Assembly (NCBI RefSeq): GCF_003097355.1
Contig: NZ_PYUI01000005.1
Span: forward strand, 62,001 to 126,000
DNA: 64,000 nucleotides
Direction of reading: 5' to 3'
DNA from: Arthrobacter sp. H-02-3
GTDB lineage: Bacteria > Actinomycetota > Actinomycetes > Actinomycetales > Micrococcaceae
A program made the translations under genes and the position numbers. Positions 29,198 to 37,829 of this stretch are shown in pieces (the stretch's first letter is position 1; the number at the start of each line of letters is the position of its first letter). The notes under the pieces were generated by a model, which was given only the letters and a program-made list of their open reading frames with translations, was not told where the DNA came from and did not search any database.

Positions 29198-30364
29198 CTA
29201 GGGGGCAGCCGCCAGGGCTGCCGCGGCGAGCGTGGCGAGCCCGACCGGTGCGGGGCGCGCGACCGTGCTGCCGATCCGGACCGGTGCACCCGTGTGCGCG
29301 GACGCCAGGACGGACTCCATCACCTCCAGAGCGTGGAAAGCCAAGGCACCTCCCGCCCGGGGCTCCTGGCCGGGCGGGGTGCGGATGAGGTCTGCGATGC
29401 CGAAGCCCCGCCCCGAGTCCATGTAGCCGGCGGAGACGGGCAGGGTCTCCCAGTGGTCCGCACCGAGGGCGAAGAGCTGCACGTCGCCGTCGAAGTGGTT
29501 GGGATCCGGAACCACCAGGGAACCGCGCTCGCCGTGGACCTCAATGTTGGGGCTCTTGGTCTTCACGGCGTCGAAGCTCATCACCAGTGTGGACAGGGCC
29601 CCCGAGGCGTGGACCAGGACGCCGGTGACGTGGGTGTCGATCGCTACCGGCACCGTCTGGCCTTCGCGCGGGCCCGAGCCGATGGTCCGCTCGTCGCGGG
29701 TGTGGCTGGCTGCGCCGATCACCGAGACCACCGGCCCCAGCAAAGTCACGAGGGCTGAGACGTAGTACGGTCCCATGTCCAGGAGCGGTCCCCCGCCGGG
29801 CTGGTAGTAGAAGTCCGGGTTCGGGTGCCAGCGCTCGTGACCGGGGGTGACCATGGTGGCCGTCGCGGAGATGGGCTTGCCGATGAGCCCGTCGTCGATC
29901 GCCTTCCGGGCGGTCTGGATCCCGGTGCCGAGCACGGTGTCAGGGGCGCAGCCGACCACGACGCCGGCTGTCCGCGCGGCGTCCAGCACTTGCCGGGCCT
30001 CCGCCGTCGTTGCCGCGAGCGGCTTCTCACCGTAGACGGACTTGTCGGCGGCAATCGCGCGCAGGGCGACCTCGGCGTGGGCGGCGGGGATGGTCAGGTT
30101 CAGGACAAGTTCGACGTCGTCGTCCGCCAGGAGCGCATCAACGCTGAGCGCCCGGACGCCGTCGTACGAGTCGGCCACGGCCTGCGCCCGCGCGGGGTCC
30201 AGGTCCGCGACGGCGACGAGATTGATGTCCTCAAGTCGGCGGAAGTTCGCCAGATACTGGGCGATGATGGCTCCGCAGCCGATGATTCCAACGTTTATTG
30301 GCTGGTCTGTGTCAATTGGCTGGTCTGTGTCAATTGGCTGGTTTGGGTCTAACGGCTTGCCCAC
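29198..30364 (-). CDS. Gfo/Idh/MocA-family oxidoreductase
   Basis: The best start is the GTG at 30364 (AAAGGGG ribosome binding site), giving 388 residues. An N-terminal Rossmann fold carries the GIIGCGAIIAQYL loop, then YGEKPLA with the catalytic Lys, and a C-terminal alpha/beta domain with GGGPLLDMGPYYV. These enzymes oxidise or reduce sugar hydroxyls using NAD(P). The N-terminus holds an 18-base repeat encoding QPIDTD twice. It is the last gene of the seven-gene sugar operon and overlaps the ThuA-like gene by 16 bases. Confidence 0.9.
   Translation of the reverse strand: MGKPLDPNQPIDTDQPIDTDQPINVGIIGCGAIIAQYLANFRRLEDINLVAVADLDPARAQAVADSYDGVRALSVDALLADDDVELVLNLTIPAAHAEVALRAIAADKSVYGEKPLAATTAEARQVLDAARTAGVVVGCAPDTVLGTGIQTARKAIDDGLIGKPISATATMVTPGHERWHPNPDFYYQPGGGPLLDMGPYYVSALVTLLGPVVSVIGAASHTRDERTIGSGPREGQTVPVAIDTHVTGVLVHASGALSTLVMSFDAVKTKSPNIEVHGERGSLVVPDPNHFDGDVQLFALGADHWETLPVSAGYMDSGRGFGIADLIRTPPGQEPRAGGALAFHALEVMESVLASAHTGAPVRIGSTVARPAPVGLATLAAAALAAAP
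30300..30342. repeat. 18-bp in-frame tandem repeat in the N-terminus of the oxidoreductase
   Basis: Two exact 18-base copies (30300-30317 and 30318-30335) and a partial third encode the peptide pattern QPIDTD-QPIDTD-QPI directly before the Rossmann strand. Confidence 0.9.
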
Positions 30365-31050
30365 AGCAGGCCCCTTTCGATGATGGTGCGGACGTTGCTG
30401 TCCTGGAGGATTTCGACGCGGTGTCCCGGGGTGCAGACGAAGATCCTGCCCTGTCCCCATTGCCGCGTCCAGATGGCCGGCGACGTGACTTCCCGGTGCC
30501 ACGGGTCCCATTCCCGGACTTTCTGGGTGGTGGTGGCCAGGACGTCGATGTAGTCATCGGCGAGGACCCAGTACTGTTCGGTGACGAGGTCGAAGTCGCC
30601 GACGCCTGCCGTGATCGGATGGTCCGCGGCCGCCGGGAGCATATTGACCGTATACGGGACGTAGTTGTCGGGCTGCCCGCCGGTCCGCTCATCCGGGTGC
30701 TTGCCCGGGTGGCAGGCAAACTGGCCGCCGATCAGGTGCAGGTAGTCCGAGGTGTCACGATAGGAATCCGCGATGCCGCCGTGCCAGCCGGCCAGACCCG
30801 TGCCGTTTTCGACAGCGGCACGCAGGCCCTCGAACTCGTCCTTCTCGATGGTGGACATGGTCACGCACTGCAGGATGAGGTCGACGCCGGCCATGTAGTC
30901 GGCGTCGGCATAGATCTTGGGCGATTCCTCCACCCGGACCTCGTAGCCGTTGGCTTTCAGGTACGGGATGAATTCCTCCGTCGCGGCAACGGGCTGGTGC
31001 CCGTCCCAGCCGCCGCGCACCACGAGGGCGGTTTTGTGGTCGTTTGTCAT
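30349..31050 (-). CDS. ThuA-like domain protein
   Basis: From MTNDHKTALVVRGGWDGH (ATG at 31050, ribosome binding site AGAGGAA) the protein is 233 residues. It matches the ThuA-like class I glutamine-amidotransferase-like fold with GLAGWHGGIADSYR, GGQFACHPG, and the later EQYWVL and PGH segments. ThuA is named from the trehalose/maltitol utilisation operon, where ThuA and the dehydrogenase ThuB act on 3-keto sugar intermediates. Its neighbours here (two Gfo/Idh dehydrogenases, a TIM-barrel isomerase and a CUT1 importer) fit that kind of pathway. Confidence 0.88.
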   Translation of the reverse strand: MTNDHKTALVVRGGWDGHQPVAATEEFIPYLKANGYEVRVEESPKIYADADYMAGVDLILQCVTMSTIEKDEFEGLRAAVENGTGLAGWHGGIADSYRDTSDYLHLIGGQFACHPGKHPDERTGGQPDNYVPYTVNMLPAAADHPITAGVGDFDLVTEQYWVLADDYIDVLATTTQKVREWDPWHREVTSPAIWTRQWGQGRIFVCTPGHRVEILQDSNVRTIIERGLLWASR

Positions 31051-31084
31051 GGGGTTCCTCTGTTGTTGGTGTGTCGTGGCCGGC

Positions 31085-32089
31085 TCAGCGGGCGGCGAAG
31101 GCCGCATCGAACGCGGCCGCGGGCGGTGTGATCGTGGCGAGGTCCTTGACCAGTTCGAGGGCCTGCGGCGCGCCGACCAGGCGGTCCATGCCGGCGTCCT
31201 CCCACTCGATGCTGGTGGGACCCTGATAGCCGATGGCGTTCAGTGTCCGGAATATCGGCTCCCAATTGACGTCGCCATGACCGGCGGTGACGAAATCCCA
31301 TCCGCGGCGCGGGTCGGCCCACGGAAGATGGGAACCGAGCCGGCCGTTGCGGCCGTTGAGCTGTCGGACAGATTCCTTCACGTGAACGTGGAAGATCTTC
31401 TCGGCGAAGTCCTGAAGGAACATCACCGGGTCCAGGTCCTGCCCTAGGAAGTGCGAGGGGTCGAAATTCAGGCCGAAGTTCTCCCGGTGCCCGATGGCCT
31501 CGAGGGTGCGCCTGGCGGTCCAGTAGTCGTAGGCGATTTCGGACGGGTGGACCTCAAGGGCGAAGCGGACCCCTTCCTCGTCGAAGACGTCGAGGATTGG
31601 ATTCCAGCGGTCGGCGAAGTCCTGGTACCCGCGTTCAATCATGGCCGCCGACGCCGGCGGGAACATGGCGACGCATTTCCAGATCGAGGACCCGGTGAAG
31701 CCGGTGACGGTCTTCACGCCAAGCCTGGCGGCCGCTCGAGCCGTGGTCTTCATGGCCTCGGCGGCGCGGGTGCGGACCCCTTCGGGGTCGCCGTCGCCCC
31801 ACACCGGGGCGGGAAGAATGCCCTCGTGGCGTTCATCGATCGGGTCGTCGCAGACGGCCTGACCGGTGAGGTGGTTGGCGATCGCATGGACTGTGAGGCG
31901 GTGCTTGTCCAGGATGTCGAGCCGGTTCTGGAGGTAGGCGTCGTCCTCGACGATGAGCTGCGGGTCCAGGTGGTCGCCCCAGCAGGCGATCTCCAGGCCG
32001 TCGAAGCCCCACTCGCCGGCGAGCCGCGCCACTTCTTCGAAGGGCAGGTCGGCCCACTGGCCGGTGAAGAGCGTGATGGGTCGTGTCAT
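31085..32089 (-). CDS. Sugar phosphate isomerase/epimerase-type TIM-barrel protein
   Basis: The 334-residue protein belongs to the xylose isomerase-like AP endonuclease 2 fold. Metal-ligand and catalytic positions are visible in [25 protein letters not shown] and HVHVKESV, and a final [10 protein letters not shown] gives a further Glu. Such proteins act as epimerases, isomerases or, with 3-keto sugars, beta-eliminating enzymes or hydratases. It sits 11 bases after the upstream dehydrogenase gene in the operon and has a GAGAGGAAA ribosome binding site. Confidence 0.9.
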   Translation of the reverse strand: MTRPITLFTGQWADLPFEEVARLAGEWGFDGLEIACWGDHLDPQLIVEDDAYLQNRLDILDKHRLTVHAIANHLTGQAVCDDPIDERHEGILPAPVWGDGDPEGVRTRAAEAMKTTARAAARLGVKTVTGFTGSSIWKCVAMFPPASAAMIERGYQDFADRWNPILDVFDEEGVRFALEVHPSEIAYDYWTARRTLEAIGHRENFGLNFDPSHFLGQDLDPVMFLQDFAEKIFHVHVKESVRQLNGRNGRLGSHLPWADPRRGWDFVTAGHGDVNWEPIFRTLNAIGYQGPTSIEWEDAGMDRLVGAPQALELVKDLATITPPAAAFDAAFAAR

Positions 32090-32100
32090 GGCGTTTCCTC

Positions 32101-33318
32101 TCAGACGTTGTGCCAGTGGCTGTTGGCGCCGGCGCTGGCTTCGACGGCGGCGAGGACTTTTTGGACTTGGAGGGCGTCAGCGAAGGACGGTGCGGGGTGC
32201 CGGTTGCCGGCGATGGCGTGGATGAGGTCGACCACCTGGTGGGTGAAGAGGTGCTCGTAGCCCAGGCCGTGGCCGGTGGGCCACCAGTTCCCGGTGTAGG
32301 GGTGTTCGGGTTCGGTGACGAGGATCTTACGGAAGCCCGCGTCCGGGCCGTCGGCCGCGTCGTAGAAGGTCAGGGCGTTCATGTCCTCGAAGTCGAAGGC
32401 CAGCGAGCCCAGGGTGCCGTTGAGTTCGATGCGCATCGCGTTTTTCCGGCCGAGGGCGAAGCGGGTGGCTTCGAACACGCCGATCGGCCCGGTTCCGGTT
32501 CCGTTGTTGGAGGCGGTGCCGTCGCCGTCGCCGGCGAAGCGGGCGGTGAAGATGGCGGCGTCGTCGACGGTCACGGGCCCGCGGACGGTGTCGGCACCGG
32601 TGGCGCCGTGCCCGCCCAGGCCCACGAGGTCCCCGGCGATGGGGCGTTCGGTGACAAAGGTCTGCAGCAGGGCCGAGACCCCGGTGATGCTTTGTCCGGT
32701 GATCCACTGGGCGGTGTCGATGCTGTGGGCTCCGATGTCCCCGAGGGAGCCGGAGCCGGACTTGGCCTTGTCCAGCCGCCAGGTCAGGGGAGCATCGGCG
32801 TCGGAGAGCCAGTCCTGCAGGTACTGCGCCCGGACGTGCCGGATCCGGCCCAGCCGGCCCTCCTGCACCATCCGCCGGGCCAGGGCCAGGGCCGGGGTGC
32901 GGCGGTAGCTGAAGCCGCACATCGAGTACACGCCCCGGGCGGCCGCGACGTCGGCCGCCTTGGCCATCCGTTCGGCTTCCGCGACGGAGTTCGCCAGCGG
33001 CTTCTCGCACAGGACATGCTTGCCGGCTTCGAGCGCGGCGATCGCGATCTCGGCATGGGTGTTGCCCGGGGTGCAGATGTCGATCAGGTCGATGTCGTCC
33101 CGTTCGATCAGCGCCCGCCAGTCCGTCTCGGCGGACGCCCAGCCCATCTTGTCCGCGGCGGCACGCACCCCGGAGGGGTTCCGGCCCGCGATCGCGGTCA
33201 GTTCGGGGCGCAGGGGCAGGTCGAAGAACCGCGGCGCGCTCCGCCAGGCCTGGGAATGCGCGGCCCCCATGAACGCGTAGCCCACCATCCCCACACGCAG
33301 GGGTTTCAGTTCAGTCAC
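32101..33318 (-). CDS. Gfo/Idh/MocA-family sugar dehydrogenase
   Basis: The 405-residue protein starts at a GTG (ribosome binding site GAGGA) and has the NAD(P) loop [14 protein letters not shown], the CEKPLAN catalytic Lys, [13 protein letters not shown], and the [16 protein letters not shown] and [13 protein letters not shown] segments. The overall pattern resembles actinobacterial glycoside 3-dehydrogenases such as levoglucosan dehydrogenase. A short Gly/Asp/Thr-rich insertion interrupts the C-terminal domain. It would start catabolism of the sugar imported by the transporter encoded just upstream. Confidence 0.9.
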   Translation of the reverse strand: MTELKPLRVGMVGYAFMGAAHSQAWRSAPRFFDLPLRPELTAIAGRNPSGVRAAADKMGWASAETDWRALIERDDIDLIDICTPGNTHAEIAIAALEAGKHVLCEKPLANSVAEAERMAKAADVAAARGVYSMCGFSYRRTPALALARRMVQEGRLGRIRHVRAQYLQDWLSDADAPLTWRLDKAKSGSGSLGDIGAHSIDTAQWITGQSITGVSALLQTFVTERPIAGDLVGLGGHGATGADTVRGPVTVDDAAIFTARFAGDGDGTASNNGTGTGPIGVFEATRFALGRKNAMRIELNGTLGSLAFDFEDMNALTFYDAADGPDAGFRKILVTEPEHPYTGNWWPTGHGLGYEHLFTHQVVDLIHAIAGNRHPAPSFADALQVQKVLAAVEASAGANSHWHNV

Positions 33319-33330
33319 AACAAGTCCTCT

Positions 33331-34233
33331 CTATTTGCTGAAGCCTGCGGTGAGGCCGCTGAGCAGCTGGCGCCGGGCCATGACGTAGACCACCAGCAGC
33401 GGCAGCGTGGCGAGGACGACGGCGGCCAGCACGGCCGGGATGTTGACGCTGAACTCGCCCTGGAACGTCCACAGCGACAGCGGCAGCACCCGGGTGTCCG
33501 GGCTCTGCGTCAGGATCAGCGGGAACAGGAAGCCGTTCCACACCCCGAGCGCGTTGTAGATGCCGACCGTCACCACGGCGGGCCGGGTCATCGGCAGCGC
33601 CAGGCGCCACATCATGGCCCAGTCCGAGCAGCCGTCCAGCCGCATGGATTCGAAGAGCTCGTTGGGGACGTCCCGCATGAAGTTGGACAGGATCAGCACT
33701 GAGATCGGGATGGCGAAGGCGACCGAAGGCAGGATCAGGGCCAGCAGGGTGTCGTACAGATGGGCACGGGTGATCATCCAGTAGATGGGGATGATCGTGG
33801 CGTGCAGCGGGATGGCCAGGCCCAGCAGGAAGAGGTTGTTTGTCCAGCCCAGGAACCTGCTTTTGCCGCGGACGATCGCGTAAGCAGCCATGAACGAGAC
33901 CAGGAGGGCCGGCACGACGCTGCCCACTGTGACGATGAGGCTGTTGGCAAAGTATCTGGCGAAGTCGTTCTCCAGGACCAGCTTGTAGTTGTCCATGGTG
34001 GGTTCGGCGGGCGGCATCATCGGGTTGGATGTGAAGAAGCCTGCCTGGTTCTTCAGGCTCGTCACCACCACGTAGTAGACGGGGACGATGATGATGGCCA
34101 GCCAGAGCCAGCCGCCGAGGCCGCCAAGGACGTTCGGGCCGAACCGTCCGGATGCCTTGGTCCGCGGACGGGGGCGGGCGGCGGGGCGGACGGGTGTTGG
34201 GGACGGGACGGGAATCTGAGTCAGGGAAGCCAT
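33331..34233 (-). CDS. Carbohydrate ABC transporter permease (MalG/CUT1 type)
   Basis: The 300-residue protein has six membrane helices and the EAA loop near residues 190-215 (ELFESMRLDGCSDWAMMWR-LALP), through which it contacts the ATPase. Its N-terminal 35 residues are a Pro/Arg-rich cytoplasmic tail. The start codon overlaps the stop of the partner permease (TGATG at 34231-34235). No ATPase gene is present in the operon, so it presumably uses a shared MsiK/UgpC-like ATPase encoded elsewhere. Confidence 0.93.
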   Translation of the reverse strand: MASLTQIPVPSPTPVRPAARPRPRTKASGRFGPNVLGGLGGWLWLAIIIVPVYYVVVTSLKNQAGFFTSNPMMPPAEPTMDNYKLVLENDFARYFANSLIVTVGSVVPALLVSFMAAYAIVRGKSRFLGWTNNLFLLGLAIPLHATIIPIYWMITRAHLYDTLLALILPSVAFAIPISVLILSNFMRDVPNELFESMRLDGCSDWAMMWRLALPMTRPAVVTVGIYNALGVWNGFLFPLILTQSPDTRVLPLSLWTFQGEFSVNIPAVLAAVVLATLPLLVVYVMARRQLLSGLTAGFSK

Positions 34234-35135
34234 CAGGCACCTTCCAATTGGCTTGCATTGCGGTTCTTTCCGCCCAGTCTCTGCAGCAGCAGGGCGAGTG
34301 CCACGCCGATCACCACGAGGATGACCCCGAGGGCACTGGCAGCGCCCATGTCATTGGCTTTGAACCCGGTGAGGTACATGTGCAGCGGGAGCAGCCGTGT
34401 GGCGTAGCCGGGGCCGCCGCCGGTGAGGACGAAGACGAGGTCAAAGTACGCGAGCGAGCCGACGACCATGAGCGTGGAGGACGTGATGATGGTGTACTTC
34501 AACTGGGGCAGGGTGATGTTGAAGAACTGCTGGATCCGTCCGGCACCGTCGATTTGCGCCGCCTCGTACAGTGACCCGGGGATCTGGCGCACGCCGCCCT
34601 GGTAGATGAGCGTGTGGAACGGGACAAACTGCCAGGCGATCACGAAGACCACGACGAACAGCACCAGGTCCGAATCGCCGAGCCAGTCCTGGGCCAGGAA
34701 CGGCAGGCCGAGCCCGGCGCCCAGCCCGAAGTTGGGGTCCAGGAGGGCTTTGAACGCGATGGCCACCGCGGCCGAGGACAGCAGCAGCGGCACGAAGTAG
34801 AGGACGGCCAGGGCGGCGCGGTATTTCTGGCCCCCGGCGGTGAAGACGCCCAGCAGAAGACTGATTGGCGCCTGGACGATGAACGAGAAGAACATGATCT
34901 TCGCCGTCACCAGCAGTGCGTTCCCGGTGACGGGGTCGGTCAGGACGGTGGTCCAGCTGGACAGACCGTCCAGCTTGATCTCGCCCAGGCCGTCCCAAGA
35001 GGTGAAGCTCAGGAACAGGACGCCGATCAGCGGAATGATGGCGAACAGCAGGAAGAAGGCAAGGGCCGGTGCGGCCAGCCACCCCGACGGGCCCTGCTGG
35101 AGGGCCCGCCGGGAGGAACCGGATGTGGTGGACAC
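34233..35135 (-). CDS. Carbohydrate ABC transporter permease (MalF/CUT1 type)
   Basis: The 300-residue protein starts at a GTG five bases after the binding-protein stop. It has six predicted helices and the EAA motif SLYEAAQIDGAGRIQQFF-NITLPQL. It forms the membrane channel with the downstream permease. The start is set by close spacing and an upstream GGAAAG. Confidence 0.93.
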   Translation of the reverse strand: MSTTSGSSRRALQQGPSGWLAAPALAFFLLFAIIPLIGVLFLSFTSWDGLGEIKLDGLSSWTTVLTDPVTGNALLVTAKIMFFSFIVQAPISLLLGVFTAGGQKYRAALAVLYFVPLLLSSAAVAIAFKALLDPNFGLGAGLGLPFLAQDWLGDSDLVLFVVVFVIAWQFVPFHTLIYQGGVRQIPGSLYEAAQIDGAGRIQQFFNITLPQLKYTIITSSTLMVVGSLAYFDLVFVLTGGGPGYATRLLPLHMYLTGFKANDMGAASALGVILVVIGVALALLLQRLGGKNRNASQLEGA

Positions 35136-35139
35136 TGGA

Positions 35140-36459
35140 TTACTTTCCGATCGTCGCGTTCATCGTGGCGGCGAACTGCTCCGGGGTGATCTTCTTAAGG
35201 AAGATCTGGTCGAGGTTGGCCAGCATGGCGTCCCCCTGGGCCGGGCTGAGTGCCTGGTCCCAGGAGAGGGTGAAATTCGGAGCGTTCTTGGCCATGCCAT
35301 ACACGTAGGTCAGGAAGTCCTTGTCCGGGGACGCGGCGAGCTTGCTTTCGATGCCCTTGACCACCGGCACGGCTCCGGAGTCGATGAGGCCCTGAATGTT
35401 GCTGTCCGAGAACATCCCGCTCTTCACGTACTCAAGGGCGGCTTTCTTCTGGCCGTCGGTGGCCTTCGAGGAGACGGACCAGAAGTTCGAGGGGTTGCCC
35501 ACGACATTGGCCGGATCTCCCTTGCCGCCGGAGACCGCCGGGAAAGTGGTGTAGCCGAGCTTGCCGCTCTTGACGAAGTCGGCGGCGTCCTTCTTCATGC
35601 TCTGGTAGATCCAGCCGCCTTGCAGGATCATGGCCGACTTGCCGGTGTAGAGCAGTGCTTGGTCGGCGTTGCTGTCCGCCGCGATGGATGAGAACCCGTT
35701 GACGAAGCCGCCGGCGTCGACGAGCTGCTGGATTTTGGTCAGTGCCTCGGTGACCGCGGGGTCGGACCACGCGTTGGGCTTGTTGGCAGCGATGTTGGCG
35801 AAGACCTCCGGGCCGCCGATGCGTTCCACGAGGTATTCGAGCCACATCAGGTCCGGCCACCGGGACTGGCCGCCGAGCGAAAACGGGGCAATGCCCGCGG
35901 CCTTGAACTTCGGCACCAGCGCCATGAGCTCGTCCCAGGTCTTGGGAGCCTCGGCACCCACCTTGGCGAAGACGTCCTTGTTGAAGTACAGCACCACAGG
36001 CTGCACGTTGTTGTTCGGCAGGGCGTAGGTTTTGCCGTCGATGACGCCGTTCTTGAGAACCGCCGGAAGGTAGCGGTCCTGAACGTCGGGGTTGTCCTTG
36101 AGGAACCCGGAGAGATCATCCACCTGCCCGGCATCCACGTAGGATTTCAGCACGCCGCCGCCCCAGCCGTAGATGAAGGTCGGGCCCTGGCCGGCGCCGA
36201 CGGCGGTGCGCACCTTTGTCTTGTAGGCGTCGTTCGCGAAGAAATCCAGTTTGATGGACGAATCCGGGTGGGCGGAGTTCCAGTCCGTGACGGACTTCTG
36301 CAGCACTGGCTGGTTGCCGCCTGTCAGCCCCCACATGGTGGCCGAGTCCGCTCCGGCGGCAGTGCCTGCCGGGCCGCTGGAGCCGCAGGCGGCCAGACTG
36401 ATCGAGATTGCGGCGGCGGAGACGGCCATCGCGGCACTGCGAAACGTACGATTTTTCAT
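35140..36459 (-). CDS. Sugar ABC transporter substrate-binding lipoprotein (CUT1)
   Basis: From MKNRTFRSAAMAV the protein is 439 residues with a lipoprotein signal peptide ending in the lipobox LAAC. The mature part is a type 1 extracellular solute-binding protein with the long SBP_bac_1 fold (GPTFIYGWGGGVLKSYV, VLYFNKDVFAK, WDELMALVPKFKAAG). It delivers an oligo- or monosaccharide to the two permeases encoded after it. An alternative start 12 bases earlier (MESQMKNR) has a similar ribosome binding site. A well-formed promoter and operator lie 120-180 bases upstream, so it is the first gene of the seven-gene operon. Confidence 0.92.
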   Translation of the reverse strand: MKNRTFRSAAMAVSAAAISISLAACGSSGPAGTAAGADSATMWGLTGGNQPVLQKSVTDWNSAHPDSSIKLDFFANDAYKTKVRTAVGAGQGPTFIYGWGGGVLKSYVDAGQVDDLSGFLKDNPDVQDRYLPAVLKNGVIDGKTYALPNNNVQPVVLYFNKDVFAKVGAEAPKTWDELMALVPKFKAAGIAPFSLGGQSRWPDLMWLEYLVERIGGPEVFANIAANKPNAWSDPAVTEALTKIQQLVDAGGFVNGFSSIAADSNADQALLYTGKSAMILQGGWIYQSMKKDAADFVKSGKLGYTTFPAVSGGKGDPANVVGNPSNFWSVSSKATDGQKKAALEYVKSGMFSDSNIQGLIDSGAVPVVKGIESKLAASPDKDFLTYVYGMAKNAPNFTLSWDQALSPAQGDAMLANLDQIFLKKITPEQFAATMNATIGK

Positions 36460-36575
36460 CTGGGATTCCATTCGTCTTCCGGGGTCTGCGCTGATGGCCC
36501 GGGTGTGAGTGGCGGCAGCCCAACCCTCCGCGAAGAAGGCTGCACTGCCGCTGCTGATCGGGTAAAGCAAAATTT

Positions 36576-36587
36576 CGAAAAGTTTCG
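36576..36587. promoter_or_regulatory. LacI-type operator O1 (CGAAA-AG-TTTCG)
   Basis: The inverted repeat CGAAA-N2-TTTCG lies just downstream of the expected transcription start of the ABC operon, a classic repressor position. The same motif recurs at 36720-36731 before the lacI-like gene. Confidence 0.75.
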
Positions 36588-36611
36588 TAAAAGTCTGCGA
36601 CTTGTGAAACT

Positions 36612-36640
36612 AAACTAATGGTGACTGCAATCACAGTCAA
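36612..36640 (-). promoter_or_regulatory. Sigma-70-type promoter of the sugar ABC operon
   Basis: On the minus strand TTGACT (36640-36635) and TAGTTT (36617-36612) are separated by exactly 17 bases. Transcription would begin near 36605, giving a leader of about 145 bases to the binding-protein start, with operator O1 just after the start site. Confidence 0.7.
36621..36635. promoter_or_regulatory. CRP/GlxR-like site within the promoter spacer
   Basis: GTGA-N6-TCACA matches the CRP/GlxR consensus TGTGA-N6-TCACA with one mismatch at the first base. It lies between the -35 and -10 elements, where binding would be expected to repress. Confidence 0.45.
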
Positions 36641-36719
36641 GGGCGGATTCGGAAACTTCAGGTATTTCAAGCCGCGACGACTTGACGCAATGGACAAACC
36701 GGGCGAAACTTCTTCGTAT

Positions 36720-36731
36720 CGAAATATTTCG
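36720..36731. promoter_or_regulatory. LacI-type operator O2 (CGAAA-TA-TTTCG)
   Basis: This perfect 12-base palindrome, extended to 14 bases with flanking T and A, lies 17 bases before the lacI-like start and probably gives autoregulation. A degenerate relative (CGAA-N5-TTCG) lies just before it at 36704-36716. Confidence 0.75.
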
Positions 36732-36748
36732 AAAGTACAGGAGCCATC

Positions 36749-37816
36749 GTGTCAATAGTCCAGGGTCCCGGCAGGCCAACCCTTGCCGCCGTCGCCCGGG
36801 AGGCCGGCGTCTCCTCACCCACGGTCTCCAAGGTCATCAACGGGCGGGAGGACGTTGCCGAGAGTACCCGCACCAGGGTCCTGGCGGCGCTTGAACAGCT
36901 GGGCTACCAGTCCACGCACCAGCGCAAACATGCCGAGGGCCAGACCGGGATCGTGGAAGTGGTTTTCGACTCGCTGTACTCCGCCTACTCCGTCGAGGTC
37001 CTGAACGGAGTGCTGGAGCAGGCCGCGTCCATTGACATCCAGGTCCTGATCGACGTGACCGGGCACCCGGCGGCCATGACGCTCAGTCCGGAGCGGCGGG
37101 CCCAGCGCATCCTGGATGAAGGCCGGCTCGGTCTGATTGTGGTGACGTCCGGCTTCAGTACGGCCCAGCTGAGCGCCTTCCGCCGGCGGCACATCCCGGT
37201 GGTGGTGATCGATCCGCTCAACCCGCCGCCGTCGGAGGTTGTCAGCGTGGGGGCCACCAACTGGGCGGGCGGAAAGGAAGCCACGGAGCACCTGCTCGGC
37301 CTCGGCCACCGGCGGATCGCCTACGTTGGCGGACCGGAATCGGCCGAATGCAACCAGGCCCGCCTCCATGGCTACATGGCGGCACTCATGGCCGCAGGAG
37401 TGCAGGTCCGGCCCGACTACGTCATGCTGGACAAATTCCGCCCCGAACACGGAATCCGCTCGCTCAAGGCGCTCATGGCCCTCCCAGAGCCCCCGACCGC
37501 CATCTTCGCGGGGAGCGACAGCATTGGCCTCGGCGTCCTGGCCGAAGCCCGGCGGCACGGGCTGCGGATCCCCGAAGACCTGAGCGTGGTGGGCTTCGAC
37601 GGTACGTACCAGGCGGAACAGTCCATCCCCGCCCTGACCACCGTGACGCAGCCGCTGCAGGAGATGGGCCGCGCCGCACTGCGCGCCGTCCTCCGGCTGG
37701 CCAACAACGAGGAGCTCGACTCGCGGCGGGTCGAACTCGCAACCCACCTTGTGGTCCGGGAATCGACAGCCCCTCCCGCCGCCGGGATCCCGACGCCGGA
37801 CGCGCCGCGGCCGTAG
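36749..37816 (+). CDS. LacI-family transcriptional regulator
   Basis: The 355-residue protein starts at a GTG with an AGGAG ribosome binding site. The N-terminal helix-turn-helix (LAAVAREAGVSSPTVSKVI) and hinge helix (TRTRVLAALEQLGY) are followed by a periplasmic-binding-protein-like sensor domain with IFAGSDSIGLGVL and VVGFDGTYQAEQ, the usual inducer-binding region. It is divergent from the ABC operon and flanked by two CGAAA-N2-TTTCG palindromes. It most likely represses the operon until the imported sugar or a derivative binds. The C-terminal 15 residues are Pro/Ala-rich. Confidence 0.93.
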   Translation: MSIVQGPGRPTLAAVAREAGVSSPTVSKVINGREDVAESTRTRVLAALEQLGYQSTHQRKHAEGQTGIVEVVFDSLYSAYSVEVLNGVLEQAASIDIQVLIDVTGHPAAMTLSPERRAQRILDEGRLGLIVVTSGFSTAQLSAFRRRHIPVVVIDPLNPPPSEVVSVGATNWAGGKEATEHLLGLGHRRIAYVGGPESAECNQARLHGYMAALMAAGVQVRPDYVMLDKFRPEHGIRSLKALMALPEPPTAIFAGSDSIGLGVLAEARRHGLRIPEDLSVVGFDGTYQAEQSIPALTTVTQPLQEMGRAALRAVLRLANNEELDSRRVELATHLVVRESTAPPAAGIPTPDAPRP

Positions 37817-37829
37817 CCGCCGCGGCGGC

